Shown here one piece after another: positions 43,572 to 51,906 of a stretch of 64,000 bases of DNA. Positions within the stretch are counted from its first letter, which is position 1. Each line of letters begins with the position of its first letter. The stretch spans positions 1,426,001 to 1,490,000 of the forward strand of contig NC_017219.1 of the NCBI RefSeq assembly GCF_000269965.1. The letters run 5' to 3'. Under the pieces are notes generated by a model. That model made no database searches and was not told where the DNA came from. It saw only the letters and a program-made list of their open reading frames with translations. Position numbers and translations under genes: made by a program. The stretch is from Bifidobacterium longum subsp. infantis ATCC 15697 = JCM 1222 = DSM 20088 (lineage in GTDB: Bacteria; Actinomycetota; Actinomycetes; Actinomycetales; Bifidobacteriaceae).

Positions 43572-43606
43572 GCGCAAGCCCCGCCTTTTAAGGCTGGGGT
43601 CAACCG
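43572..43606 (+). mobile_element. Second IS200/IS605-like end hairpin
   Basis: GCAAGCCCCGCCTTTTAAGGCTGGGGTCAA has the same hairpin plus TCAA design as the end at 43342, suggesting a second excised or decayed element. Confidence 0.45.
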
Positions 43607-43625
43607 GGGGACGCATACGCGGGGC
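43607..43625 (+). promoter_or_regulatory. GGGGGACGCATA leaderless promoter
   Basis: GCATA at 43613-43617, 8 nt before the ATG at 43626. Confidence 0.6.
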
Positions 43626-43850
43626 ATGGAAACGTACGATACGGGACGGGGGACGGCCTTGGAAAGCGAATTCGAACACATGGCGGATCTGGTGCTCGTC
43701 ATCCTGTGCGTGGCGGGCGGCATGCTCATGTGGCAGACCCATGGCTGGCTCATGGCCGTCAGCTCGATCATGTTCGCCGCGGGCGGCACGCTGCTGGCCG
43801 TCCACTGGTGCGCGGTCTCCATGCGCCGCATGGGGGAGGACGGCCGATGA
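43626..43850 (+). CDS. Small membrane protein, 74 aa
   Basis: Two hydrophobic segments (LVLVILCVAGGMLMW and LMAVSSIMFAAGGTLLAV). First gene of a run of overlapping genes extending to WhiB at 44786; its stop overlaps the next ATG. Confidence 0.65.
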   Translation: METYDTGRGTALESEFEHMADLVLVILCVAGGMLMWQTHGWLMAVSSIMFAAGGTLLAVHWCAVSMRRMGEDGR

Positions 43851-44305
43851 TGCGCCCGTCACGACTGTCCGCCTCCTACGCGAGCCTCCTGCCCGCGTTG
43901 AACCGTCTCGGCTACCGGGCGGACGTGAGGGAGGCGTTCGTCTGCGGGTCGCGTTGCGTGGTCGTCGTGTCGGGCGCGCCCGCCACGCGCGTCCTCAACG
44001 ACGGCTCATGGGAGCGCGACGACGGTCTGAGCGGCCCCGATCCGGCCGGCCTGCTCGCCCTGTACCGCGACGAGCGCGCCCATATGGCCGTGAGGAACCT
44101 TGTACGCCATGATTTGAAGGGCGTGGCCCGCGACATCCTCGTCGCCGACGGCATACCCGTCGGCGTGATCCTGGACGTCGAGGAACAAGGCGGCGGGCTC
44201 GCCGTCTCGTTCCGGCGTGTCGAAGGCGTGCCCGAGGACACGGTGATACACGATTGGACGGCGCGCGCCAAGGCCGTGCCCGCATTGTTGGAGGAGATCG
44301 CGTGA
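43847..44305 (+). CDS. Hypothetical protein, 152 aa
   Basis: A soluble protein (MMRPSRLSASYASLLPALNRLGYRADVREAF). ATGATG overlaps the previous stop. A nucleotide-binding or regulatory role cannot be judged. It is followed by a GTGA-coupled HTH protein. Confidence 0.65.
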   Translation: MMRPSRLSASYASLLPALNRLGYRADVREAFVCGSRCVVVVSGAPATRVLNDGSWERDDGLSGPDPAGLLALYRDERAHMAVRNLVRHDLKGVARDILVADGIPVGVILDVEEQGGGLAVSFRRVEGVPEDTVIHDWTARAKAVPALLEEIA

Positions 44306-44487
44306 ACGATGAGCAGTTGGAACGCCTGGCCGAGGCGCACAGGGAGGGCATGAGCGCCACCGAACTGGCGACGAGGACAGGCCTGCCATGGCGGACGGTC
44401 GCCGACGCGATTTGCGTGACGCGCGACCGTACGGTCGGGCCCATACCCCATGTCGTGTTCCTGCAACCCCCATGCGCGCGCCGATGA
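44302..44487 (+). CDS. Small helix-turn-helix protein, 61 aa
   Basis: GMSATELATRTGLPWRTVADAI reads as a helix-turn-helix (about residues 16-38). The GTG start overlaps the preceding stop and it is coupled to the WhiB gene downstream. Likely a small DNA-binding regulator. Confidence 0.6.
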   Translation: MNDEQLERLAEAHREGMSATELATRTGLPWRTVADAICVTRDRTVGPIPHVVFLQPPCARR

Positions 44488-44786
44488 TCGGGATACCGCC
44501 CATGGCCGGATCCGACTGGATGCGGCGCGCCGCATGCACGCGCATGGAGCCCGACATCTTCTACCCGGTCGGAGACGGGGCGTACGCGCGTGAGATGACC
44601 GAGATCGCGAAACAGGCGTGCCTGTCCTGCCCGGTGCGGGCCGAATGCCTCCGCCAGGCGTTGGAGACGGGCGAACAGTACGGGATCTGGGGCGGCATGA
44701 CCCCGGAGGAACGGCGTGACCTGGCGCGCCGGGACATGCGGCGCCGTCGTTTCGCCGCCGCCAGGATGCGGGGCGTCGCGCGTTGA
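44484..44786 (+). CDS. WhiB-family Fe-S transcription factor, 100 aa
   Basis: Four Cys in WhiB spacing: RAAC, then ACLSC, then AEC, binding a 4Fe-4S cluster. They are followed by the G[I/V]WGG turn (QYGIWGGMT) and a basic DNA-contact tail (RRDMRRRRFAAARMR). The ATG overlaps the preceding stop (ATGA). WhiB proteins are restricted to actinobacteria and their mobile elements and act by binding sigma factor region 4. It probably regulates element genes. Confidence 0.9.
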   Translation: MIGIPPMAGSDWMRRAACTRMEPDIFYPVGDGAYAREMTEIAKQACLSCPVRAECLRQALETGEQYGIWGGMTPEERRDLARRDMRRRRFAAARMRGVAR

Positions 44787-44877
44787 CCGCGGCCGTCGCC
44801 GGCCTCGTCCCGCTCGTCGACGCCGTCCGCCACCCGGTCCCGTTGAAGATATCCATGCGGCCCATGCTGGGCGCATC

Positions 44878-44935
44878 ATGTGACGCATACCTTTCGCCGA
44901 CCGGGAATCGTCGTTTCGAACAAGGAGGGGTCCGT
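44878..44935 (+). promoter_or_regulatory. GTGACGCATA motif with leader and ribosome site
   Basis: GCATA at 44884-44888; the leader of about 40 nt ends in AAGGAGGGG before the ATG at 44936. Confidence 0.5.
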
Positions 44936-45229
44936 ATGGGTCTGCATGTTCCGGAGGGATATCATTTCCTCGGCGAATGGGGGCGCGCGTGGCGCGATCC
45001 GAAGACCGGGTGCTGGACGGTCGCGGGCATGCGCGAGGGTTCGGAGGGCCGTGTCGTGCTGTCGGACGGGGAGGCGAGGGCGTTCGCCCGCCTGGTATGC
45101 CGGGACGGGCCTGCGGCGTTCGCCACGCCGGCCGAAAACGAGACGGCCGTGAACGCCGTTGAGGGCGCGGGCGGCGAACAGGCGCGCATCCACGCCGCCG
45201 AAGCCCTGCACCGGTTGGGGCGCGTCTGA
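44936..45229 (+). CDS. Hypothetical protein, 97 aa
   Basis: MGLHVPEGYHFLGEWGRAWRDPKTG, a soluble acidic protein. The ATG is chosen because of the AAGGAGG site; an in-frame TTG at 44783 is less likely. Its stop overlaps the start of the next gene. Confidence 0.7.
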   Translation: MGLHVPEGYHFLGEWGRAWRDPKTGCWTVAGMREGSEGRVVLSDGEARAFARLVCRDGPAAFATPAENETAVNAVEGAGGEQARIHAAEALHRLGRV

Positions 45230-45555
45230 TGGACGCGTACTGGCTGGGCGTGCTCACCCCGTTCGCGATCATACTGGCGGTTCTCCTGCTGTGGCTGGCC
45301 GGCAGCCTGTTCGCCGCGATCGTCGGCTGGGCGTGGAAGCAGGCGCATTACGGGCTGCTGAAGAAGGGTTGGATCGCCGAGGACTACGACGAGGATTCAG
45401 GGGAATGGACCACCCGCCCCGGCGCGGAACGCCTGGCGGCCGCCCTGACCCGGTACGGCGAATACCGGATGTTTCCATGCTTCGGCTGGATGATCCTCAT
45501 CGTCCGCGACCACAAGCCGAACGACAAGGAACATGGCAGACGGCCTGACGGTTAG
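45229..45555 (+). CDS. Membrane protein, 108 aa
   Basis: One strong N-terminal membrane helix (PFAIILAVLLLWLAGSLFAAIVG) and a C-terminal hydrophobic stretch (FPCFGWMILIV). TGATG coupling to the previous gene. Unknown function. Confidence 0.65.
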   Translation: MDAYWLGVLTPFAIILAVLLLWLAGSLFAAIVGWAWKQAHYGLLKKGWIAEDYDEDSGEWTTRPGAERLAAALTRYGEYRMFPCFGWMILIVRDHKPNDKEHGRRPDG

Positions 45556-45571
45556 CGCGTTCCCTGGCATG

Positions 45572-45627
45572 GTCGCCGATCTGGCTCGCCGACCATGCCC
45601 GCATGTTCGGCGAGCCAGATCGGCGAC
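45572..45627. repeat. Perfect 21-bp inverted repeat with 14-nt loop
   Basis: GTCGCCGATCTGGCTCGCCGA (45572-45592) is exactly complementary to 45607-45627. There is no T run, so it is not an ordinary terminator. It overlaps the 5' end of a broken small gene. Confidence 0.8.
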
Positions 45628-45741
45628 ACGACGGTCCTGCACCGGTATTTCGACGACCGGGCCAAGGCCGAGTAATGGGCGATCCGGTTCGTCGACCGGC
45701 TGAAACGCCGCGAACATCCCAAGGAAAGGAACAAGGCATGA
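45595..45741 (+). pseudogene. Small gene with internal stop
   Basis: From ATG 45595 the frame reads SASQIGDTTVLHRYFDDRAKAE, then TAA (45673-45675), then continues in frame WAIRFVDRLKRREHPKERN to a TGA overlapping the next ATG. Protein-like sequence on both sides of the stop suggests a recently broken gene. Confidence 0.45.
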
Positions 45742-46146
45742 GCGAATTCAAAATCATACTCACCGACACGGAGCGCATAATGGGTGGATTACCACCTCGA
45801 CACCGGCACCAGACGCGATGGTCCGGTCACGGCGCCCGAAATGGTCGGAACCGTCGAAGTGGCCTACGTGTGGCTTGACAAAGACCTTGAGGACCGGGAA
45901 TCGACCGTCACCATCCCCACACCCTGCAACTGTCCGGTCTGCGGCGCCCCGCCGGACGTGCTGGAGGATGCGCTGGCCGAATTCGAAGACGGGGACAGGG
46001 TCGCATACCGGGTCGTCTGCCCGGAATGCATGGCCGCAACCGGCATCACCGGATATCTGCCGGAAAGCGAGAGCGCGCACGCGCGGCTGATCCGCGAGGC
46101 GTTCGACAAGTGGAACCGGCACGAACTGCATTGGAGGTTCAGCTGA
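45738..46146 (+). CDS. Lar-like zinc protein, probably frameshifted near its start
   Basis: The main frame from GTG 45784 (120 aa) has CNCPVCG, VVCPEC and AFDKWNRHE: paired CxxC knuckles and a C-terminal F-x-x-WN helix like Lar-family restriction-alleviation proteins. Upstream, ATG 45738 (after GGAAAGG) opens MSEFKIILTDTERI in another frame and would join the main frame with a one-base change near 45780. Either the gene is frameshifted or translation starts at the GTG. Confidence 0.6.
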
Positions 46147-46676
46147 TGGAGCTTGTCGAATACGCTCAGGCGGTGGACCATTCGCGGATGCCATTGCTGT
46201 TGAGGGTCCTGAATGCTCTCGGTTGGTATGCCTTCCTCGCGGACATTCCGCTCATGGTGTATGCCTATTGCCTGGTGATGGCACGGAACGGCTTTCCTAA
46301 TCTCACGATGGACGAGGGCAGGCTCGTCGGCGCATCGGTGCTGCTGCCGTTCGTCGCCCTCGCGCTCATGTCCCCGGCCGAGAACTGGAACCCCCGAGGC
46401 CCGAAGCCGAAGACCATGGACGAGTATGTGGGCGACGTGTGGAATCTCGATGGTCTCGCGATCGCCGAACCCGGATATATGGACCCGTTGTCCGGTTTCC
46501 CCCGAATCAAAGGATCCTACCGGGTTTCATGGAAGCGGAACGGGCGGCGCGTCGAAGGCACGCTGGGCATCGACGGGGCAAACGTCGAACTGCGCGATAA
46601 CCAAGGGATGATTGTTTCCCCGGTGAATCCAGGGACACCGGTATGGAAGCCGGGCGCGAAACATTCGAAAGGGTAG
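46146..46676 (+). CDS. Membrane protein, 176 aa
   Basis: Two membrane helices in the first 75 residues (LGWYAFLADIPLMVYAYCLVMA, VGASVLLPFVALALM), then a soluble C-terminal domain. TGATG overlap with the previous gene. Not recognised. Confidence 0.65.
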   Translation: MELVEYAQAVDHSRMPLLLRVLNALGWYAFLADIPLMVYAYCLVMARNGFPNLTMDEGRLVGASVLLPFVALALMSPAENWNPRGPKPKTMDEYVGDVWNLDGLAIAEPGYMDPLSGFPRIKGSYRVSWKRNGRRVEGTLGIDGANVELRDNQGMIVSPVNPGTPVWKPGAKHSKG

Positions 46677-46679
46677 CCG

Positions 46680-46946
46680 ATGGAATTCACCGACAGCGAC
46701 GAACTACGCCGCGATATTCTCGCCAACCCGTATCTGCCCGAGCATCTGCGCGAACGGGCGAAGAACGATACAAGCGAACACTGCCGTGCCGAGGATGCCG
46801 ACAATCTGCTGGAAGTCGACCGGCTCGCGGGCCATGGGCTCGTCCGCTTCCACATCGAATCCGGCAACGCATCCATGCACGTGGACGTGCCGGATGATGC
46901 CGCCCGAAGCATCGCCCGGTGGATCCTCGACCATACGGACGAGTGA
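46680..46946 (+). CDS. Hypothetical acidic protein, 88 aa
   Basis: MEFTDSDELRRDILANPYLPEHLRERAK; acidic, no motif. Coupled by GTGA to the next gene. Confidence 0.65.
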   Translation: MEFTDSDELRRDILANPYLPEHLRERAKNDTSEHCRAEDADNLLEVDRLAGHGLVRFHIESGNASMHVDVPDDAARSIARWILDHTDE

Positions 46947-47233
46947 AGGAGCACATCACGAAGAATATCTTTTTCCTGGATTCCGTCATCGGACTCATCG
47001 AACGGGACAAAGCCCATGCCATACGGTTTGCACGGACCGGGGCGGCTCTGATGCTGATTGCAGTGGGAACGCTGGTATTCGGCGCTTGTGTTCTCCTGAC
47101 AGGAATCCCTCTTGTCGTTCTGGTTGCCGCGTTCGCGATCTGCTCGTTTATCGGAAGCCAACTGTTCGGCGGCGCGATTCTGGTGATGGAGGAAGACCAA
47201 CGGAAACGACCAACACAACGGGACGAACGGTAA
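46943..47233 (+). CDS. Two-helix membrane protein, 96 aa
   Basis: VKEHITKNIFFLDSVIGLIE followed by helices GAALMLIAVGTLVFGACVL and VVLVAAFAICSFIGSQLF. The GTG start overlaps the previous TGA, preferred over an upstream frame extension. Confidence 0.6.
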   Translation: MKEHITKNIFFLDSVIGLIERDKAHAIRFARTGAALMLIAVGTLVFGACVLLTGIPLVVLVAAFAICSFIGSQLFGGAILVMEEDQRKRPTQRDER

Positions 47234-47606
47234 TGAAAACTCAAGTGCGCACGTCCGACGCAAATCCGTTCCGTCCAGGGAGCTCTCCACGTTCATCCTG
47301 CACCGGGATACGGGCGCCACGGATCCGGATCGGCCGTTCAAACACGAATGCTCGTGCGGCCGCTGGGTCACCGCTTTGGACTGGCATCTGCACGGGTGCT
47401 GGACGGGTTCCGAATGCCAGTACGACGAGCCTCCAAGCGTCCTCCACGAATATGAGAGGTTTCTCGCATACGACCTGTTGTGCGAGGCATTGGGGCAGGT
47501 CGGAGTGCTGGCGCCCATCCGATACGAACACCCATCCCGTATGGGAAGAGGGAGGAGGAACCCATGCGTGGTTTCATGCGATTCATCGGATTGGGCCGTC
47601 TGCTGA
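47233..47606 (+). pseudogene. Frameshifted Cys/His-containing gene
   Basis: ATG 47233 opens MKTQVRTSDA. Coding resumes in a second frame as ELSTFILHRDTGATDPDRPF, then HECSCGRWVTALDWHLHGC (a possible Zn site), ending at 47606. The switch lies near 47255-47285, so one indel separates the two parts. Confidence 0.55.
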
Positions 47607-47830
47607 CGGTCGGCGCGATCGCGTTCGCCGTCACCCTGGCCGCGGCGCTGGCGGCGTTCCTTTGCGACCGGCTGGGCGTCGGTATCCCGTGGCTTCCGTT
47701 CGGCCTGCATGCGGTATCCGTGCTGGGCGGACTGACCGCCGCGGTCACGCTGACGGCCGCCGACATCAGGAACGACATACGGCGCATCGGCAGGAACATC
47801 GAAGCCTCGGAACGATCGGAACGCAAATGA
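47564..47830 (+). CDS. Two-helix membrane protein, 88 aa
   Basis: Helices GAIAFAVTLAAALAAFLC and GLHAVSVLGGLTAAVTL, then a polar tail (DIRRIGRNIEASERSERK). GGAGGAGG precedes the ATG. ATGA overlap with the next gene. Confidence 0.65.
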   Translation: MRGFMRFIGLGRLLTVGAIAFAVTLAAALAAFLCDRLGVGIPWLPFGLHAVSVLGGLTAAVTLTAADIRNDIRRIGRNIEASERSERK

Positions 47831-48243
47831 GCGTATTGGATATGACCGGCATTCCCGACGACGGTTCGCTCGAGGATCAATTGAAGTGGCGCCGGTATGC
47901 GAACCGGGTGGACGAACTGTTCAAGCCGGACAAACGCAAGCGCGAGAGGCTGGTGAAGGCGCTGGAAGGATACTCGAGGGCGGCGCGTGAGGCACGCCGG
48001 CTCGCCTACGAATTGTGGGCTTCGGAGACGGAATGGTTCGAAGGATGCAAGAGGCAGGCGGCCGACGAACAGGACATCGATCTCGAATACGATCCGGAAC
48101 CCGACACGGATCCGGATCTGGCCGCGTTCTGGCAACGGTTGGAGGAGTTCGCGGACTGTGACAGCACTTTGATGGAATCGGCGGAATCGGCCGATGGGCT
48201 GATCGGGCTGCTCGCAGGCGGAGAACGCCGGCCCCGCCAATAG
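47827..48243 (+). CDS. Hypothetical acidic helical protein, 138 aa
   Basis: MSVLDMTGIPDDGSLEDQLKW, mostly charged helix (VDELFKPDKRKRERLVKALE) with an acidic centre (DLEYDPEPDTDPD). No family recognised. Confidence 0.65.
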   Translation: MSVLDMTGIPDDGSLEDQLKWRRYANRVDELFKPDKRKRERLVKALEGYSRAAREARRLAYELWASETEWFEGCKRQAADEQDIDLEYDPEPDTDPDLAAFWQRLEEFADCDSTLMESAESADGLIGLLAGGERRPRQ

Positions 48244-48261
48244 TCGAACAAATGTTCTAAC

Positions 48262-48604
48262 ATGTGGGTCGTGGACGACCGGCATCTGACCCCAAGAGAC
48301 AAAACCGAACTCGGCATCCAGGCCCGGCTCATCGCCCGGGCGCCTTGACTGGGACAGCACGGAGCCATGGACGCCGCGCATGGCCTATCTGTGGCAGCGG
48401 ATCGCCATGGAACGCGCCCGCCTCAAGAGACGCCCCATACGCGGCCATGCCGGACACGTCGGCGTCGCCCGGTGGACGCCCGCGGAACGCAGGCCCGCCG
48501 AACCCGCGAGGATCAGCCCATGGCCGGACGAGCCGCCCGACCTCGACTGGGGCGACGACGATGCCGAACCCCGACCGGCGCGGGACGCATACCCCGCACC
48601 ATGA
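48262..48604 (+). pseudogene. Frameshifted small gene
   Basis: ATG 48262 reads MWVVDDRHLTPRDKTELGIQ then RLIARAP and stop at 48348. A second frame continues smoothly as RLDWDSTEPWTPR into MAYLWQRIAMERARLKRRP (ATG 48380) to 48604. The downstream part (74 aa) could still be made from 48380. Its last codons contain a GGGACGCATA promoter motif. Confidence 0.5.
48582..48600 (+). promoter_or_regulatory. GGGACGCATA leaderless promoter
   Basis: GCATA at 48587-48591, 9 nt before the ATG at 48601, embedded in the end of the previous reading frame. Confidence 0.55.
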
Positions 48605-48978
48605 ACGACGAGACCATCAGATCATATCTGACCGCCCGCGACGTGCCGGCCGGCACGGACCCGCTGCCCGGATGCGTGGCATGGGCGGACGCGGACCCGC
48701 ATAACACGCGCACCGTCGGCCTGTCCGTGCACACGATGACCGACCCGCCGGTCCCGTTCAACGCGTTCGACGGCCTGTTCGCCGCCGACGACCCGGACGG
48801 GGAGCACGGGTTCGAACCCCGTTACGAGCCGACCGCCCGCCCCATGGCGGGCGTCCCCGTGTTCGCCACGCCGGCCGCCACCGCCATGGACGAGAGGAAC
48901 ACGGAGGTGGCGGTGGATACTTGTGGACAACAACAAGGTCGGTCTCGCCGGCCCCCATGGGATCCTGCTAACGAGTAA
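48601..48978 (+). CDS. Hypothetical protein, 125 aa
   Basis: MNDETIRSYLTARDVPAGTD; acidic and Pro-rich, no motif. Leaderless start set by the GCATA motif and by ATGA overlap with the preceding frame. Confidence 0.65.
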   Translation: MNDETIRSYLTARDVPAGTDPLPGCVAWADADPHNTRTVGLSVHTMTDPPVPFNAFDGLFAADDPDGEHGFEPRYEPTARPMAGVPVFATPAATAMDERNTEVAVDTCGQQQGRSRRPPWDPANE

Positions 48979-48987
48979 GGAATCTTA

Positions 48988-49554
48988 ATGCGTAAAACAA
49001 TGACCTATGAGCAGTTGGAATTGAACGGCTGTTACGCGATGCTATGCGAGGCCTTACGCGCATGGCATCGGATGCAAAAGGACCATCTTCGGGAGACCGC
49101 CGCGAAGGTCCTGAAGGACGTATACGGGTACGAGTTCCACTTGAACGGCGGCGGCTGCCCATGGCGCCTCCCCTCCGTCGACCATGAGTGGGCGGCGAAC
49201 GGGATGCGGGCGCTCGGCCTGCCGGCGGACAGGTTCGAAGACAACGCCATCGTCCTCGCCCGACTGCTTGACGGACAGGCGGGGGACTATGAGCTCGCTT
49301 CGGGGCGCATGCCGGAAACACCGGAGACCGCGTATGGTTCCGATGTCGACAGGTTCGGCGTGGTGGAGCAATTCCATAATGCGTTCCGCCGTATCACCAT
49401 CAACTGGGACAGTGCCTTGGACCGCAAGACCATGGACGCGAACCTGGAACGGCTGCTGCCATTGGCCGCGCATACGGTGCGGATCGAACGCGAGGGCGGC
49501 ATCCCGGACCTGCGCCCCATGCTCGAGCTGTGCCGGAAGACGCACAAGCAGTAA
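48988..49554 (+). CDS. Hypothetical protein, 188 aa
   Basis: A helical soluble protein (MRKTMTYEQLELNGCYAMLCEAL). AAGGAAT lies just upstream. Not recognised. Confidence 0.7.
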   Translation: MRKTMTYEQLELNGCYAMLCEALRAWHRMQKDHLRETAAKVLKDVYGYEFHLNGGGCPWRLPSVDHEWAANGMRALGLPADRFEDNAIVLARLLDGQAGDYELASGRMPETPETAYGSDVDRFGVVEQFHNAFRRITINWDSALDRKTMDANLERLLPLAAHTVRIEREGGIPDLRPMLELCRKTHKQ

Positions 49555-49960
49555 AACGCCGCAATCACATCCGGAGCCGCCCTCCTGACGGTCCTCCTGA
49601 TGGTCTCGAACCTTTTGCCCAACTGGATCAAAGCCTGCCGCTCGGCCTGTCCGACTCCGACATGGGCATGGCATCCCTGGGAAACGGGGCATGGATCACC
49701 CCGGCGGGCATGACCGTGACGGCCGCCGGAGCCGCATACGCGGCCATACGCCGCCATGTCGCACGCAAGGCCATTCGGACGGCATGGGCGGGAGGCACGG
49801 CGTCTACCGCCCGCCCCCATGCCTCCCCGCGCCGGACGGTAGACGACCGGAGAAGAACACCCCCGGCCAAACCCCACGCACCGGAACGCATACCCCCGTC
49901 GGACGGCGCATAGGATCCGCGTCGAAAACACGACCCGCAGAAACGGGAGAGGAGACGCGC
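49555..49960 (+). other. Region with unclear coding
   Basis: One frame encodes a membrane-like stretch without a start (SGAALLTVLLMVSNLLPNW, from about 49576). Another encodes MGMASLGNGAWITPAGMTV (ATG 49662) through an Ala/Arg-rich tail to 49913. These may be two halves of a frameshifted small membrane gene. Confidence 0.35.
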
Positions 49961-50305
49961 ATGGGCGCAGACGATCCGATCAGGGACAAATACACGCACG
50001 CCATAAACTGGGACTACGCCAGCCACGACCCGCAGATCCTACGATTGCGCGAACAGCTGGCACGCGAATACGACGCGGCGAACGGGATCATGATCCCCCT
50101 CGACCCCAAGGACACGATGTCCGCGTTCCGCAAGATCGCCAGACTCGTCCTCGACGGGCTCGCCGCCAAGAACCTCGTCGCCCGGCCCGACCTCGTCTAC
50201 AAGGCCATGTTCCCCTTCCCCGACACGCCCGGATACGCGGACCTCGTCATCCTCGACGCGGTCACACGAACCCTCGGACGCCATGAGGACGGGGAAGAGC
50301 GTTGA
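49961..50305 (+). CDS. Hypothetical protein, 114 aa
   Basis: MGADDPIRDKYTHAINWDYASHD. GAGAGGAG lies before the ATG. The sortase start (TTG) overlaps its stop, so the two are coupled. Function unknown. Confidence 0.7.
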   Translation: MGADDPIRDKYTHAINWDYASHDPQILRLREQLAREYDAANGIMIPLDPKDTMSAFRKIARLVLDGLAAKNLVARPDLVYKAMFPFPDTPGYADLVILDAVTRTLGRHEDGEER

Positions 50306-51357
50306 CCGGCCGGCACACGCGCCCACGCCCCCGCACGGGACGGCGCATCCTCCAGCTCCTGTCCGGGCTGAGCCTCACGCTCGCCATCCTGTGCGCGTAC
50401 CACGTCGGCTGGATATGGTGGGGCGACTCGCTCGACAGCATCCACACGCAGCAGACCCTCGCCGCCCGCCACGGCGTCAAGGACGTGGACGCGGGCGACA
50501 CGACCCGGATCGCGAAACCCAGGGACGGCGACCCGCCCAAGGAGACCGAACCCGCATACGGAACCGTCCTCGGATGGATGTGGATACCCCGGTTCGGCAA
50601 CGACTGGAAACGCGCCATCCAGGAAGGCACCGACACGAACGTGCTCGCCAACCAGGGGATAGGCCACTACGAGCACACGCCCATGCCCGGCGGGAAAGGC
50701 AACAGCGCGTACGCGGGACACCGCACGCCCGGCGACCTGGGACCCGCCGACACGCTGCAGCCCGGCGACCCGATCGTCATCCAGACCGCCGGACACTGGT
50801 ACATATACCGGGTGCAATCCTCATGGATGACCACGCCCGACGACATCGGCGTGCTCGAACCGGACGGGGACGCGCGCACCATCACGCTCACCACCTGCAA
50901 ATGGTCGCTCGACGAGGCCGACAGCCTGTCCGCGCGCCTCATCGTGCGCGGACGCCTCGAATCCTGGTCGGACGTCAAGGACGGGATCCCCGCCGAACTC
51001 GCCGGGACGGCCGCACGGCCCGCCGCGACGGCACGCACGACCGTCAGCCGCGTCATACGGCATATGAGTGCCGCCATGCCCGTCAGCCGCATCCTCGCCG
51101 TCATGGCGGGCGGCGTCTGGCTCCTGCTCGCGGGCCTCGCATGGCTCATATGGCATGGGGGCAGGCCCCGGCGCGAACCGACATGGAATCCGCTGACCCT
51201 CGCCTGGCGCCTCCAGACGGGACCCATCCCATTGCGGACCATCCTCTTCATCCTGTTCTGGACCATGATCCTGTTCGCCGAATGGGCGTGGCTCAGCCCC
51301 TGGCTCGACGCGACGATCCCCCTGTTCTCCACCAGCCCGTCCATGACGGGCGCATAG
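50302..51357 (+). CDS. Class E sortase, 351 aa
   Basis: An N-terminal membrane helix (about 14-36) is followed by a sortase domain with catalytic His140 (YAGHRTP), Cys199 (TLTTCKW) and Arg212 (SARLIV). Two extra membrane helices (about 268-287 and 312-335) form the C terminus, which is longer than in typical sortases. Class E sortases attach LAxTG proteins to peptidoglycan; the two giant surface proteins here end LASTG and LAKTG, making them natural substrates. The TTG start overlaps the previous TGA; the first in-frame ATG would remove the membrane helix. Confidence 0.88.
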   Translation: MTGRHTRPRPRTGRRILQLLSGLSLTLAILCAYHVGWIWWGDSLDSIHTQQTLAARHGVKDVDAGDTTRIAKPRDGDPPKETEPAYGTVLGWMWIPRFGNDWKRAIQEGTDTNVLANQGIGHYEHTPMPGGKGNSAYAGHRTPGDLGPADTLQPGDPIVIQTAGHWYIYRVQSSWMTTPDDIGVLEPDGDARTITLTTCKWSLDEADSLSARLIVRGRLESWSDVKDGIPAELAGTAARPAATARTTVSRVIRHMSAAMPVSRILAVMAGGVWLLLAGLAWLIWHGGRPRREPTWNPLTLAWRLQTGPIPLRTILFILFWTMILFAEWAWLSPWLDATIPLFSTSPSMTGA

Positions 51358-51366
51358 GTGGCGCGC
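51346..51366 (+). promoter_or_regulatory. GGGCGCATA leaderless promoter
   Basis: GCATA at 51352-51356 overlaps the sortase stop codon (TAG) and lies 10 nt before ATG 51367. Confidence 0.5.
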
Positions 51367-51654
51367 ATGGACGACAGGACGAGGACCATGAGGCCGGTGC
51401 GGGTGAGCGGCGGCACGCGACGCCGGCGGCGCATGCGGCGCGCCGACCCGGACGTGCGCGTCCTGAGACGATGCAGGACCCTCATGCTCGCGATCACGCC
51501 CATGTGGTGGATCATGTGGGGCGTGTTCCTCGCGTCCGCGCCCATACCCCGGCCCATGGGGATCGGGATCGGGCTCATCGTCCTGACGGCGGGCCTGCTC
51601 GCCCCCGCCCCCATCATCCGATACACGCGGGAAGCGGGAAAGAGGCGCGGATGA
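51367..51654 (+). CDS. Small basic membrane protein, 95 aa
   Basis: A very basic N terminus (RRRRRMRRADPD) then two helices (LMLAITPMWWIMWGVFLAS, GIGIGLIVLTAGLLAPAPI). A GTG at 51358 is an alternative start, but ATG 51367 has the right GCATA spacing. Confidence 0.6.
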   Translation: MDDRTRTMRPVRVSGGTRRRRRMRRADPDVRVLRRCRTLMLAITPMWWIMWGVFLASAPIPRPMGIGIGLIVLTAGLLAPAPIIRYTREAGKRRG

Positions 51655-51892
51655 CCGGTGGGAGCGCCGTATCACGGTCTGTCTGCTGGCAGGAATGTTC
51701 GCCGCCGCCGGAATATCCATGCTCATGATAGAACCCGTCCCGAGCGCCTACGCCGGGATGAGGCCGTCCGACGCGAGCGCCGCCGTCACTCGGTCCGCGT
51801 TGTCCGGGTCCGGTGCCGCATACAACGGCAAGCCGTTCAGTCGTACGTTCACCGCAGAACAGGCGAAGCAACTGCAATTCATCCACTATTAG
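51651..51892 (+). pseudogene. Secreted small protein, probably frameshifted at start
   Basis: The frame ending at 51892 encodes a signal-peptide-like RRITVCLLAGMFAAAGISML and a mature part GMRPSDASAAVTRS. It has no start codon before ATG 51695, which would lose the basic part. ATG 51651 (ATGA overlap with the previous gene) is in another frame, so a one-base indel near 51653-51660 is likely. Confidence 0.5.
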
Positions 51893-51906
51893 AAAGGACT
51901 TCCCCG

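Noticed and set aside
43012..43862. Minus-strand frames opposite secG and the following small genes
   Set aside because: Antisense of well-supported plus-strand genes, with no start signals.
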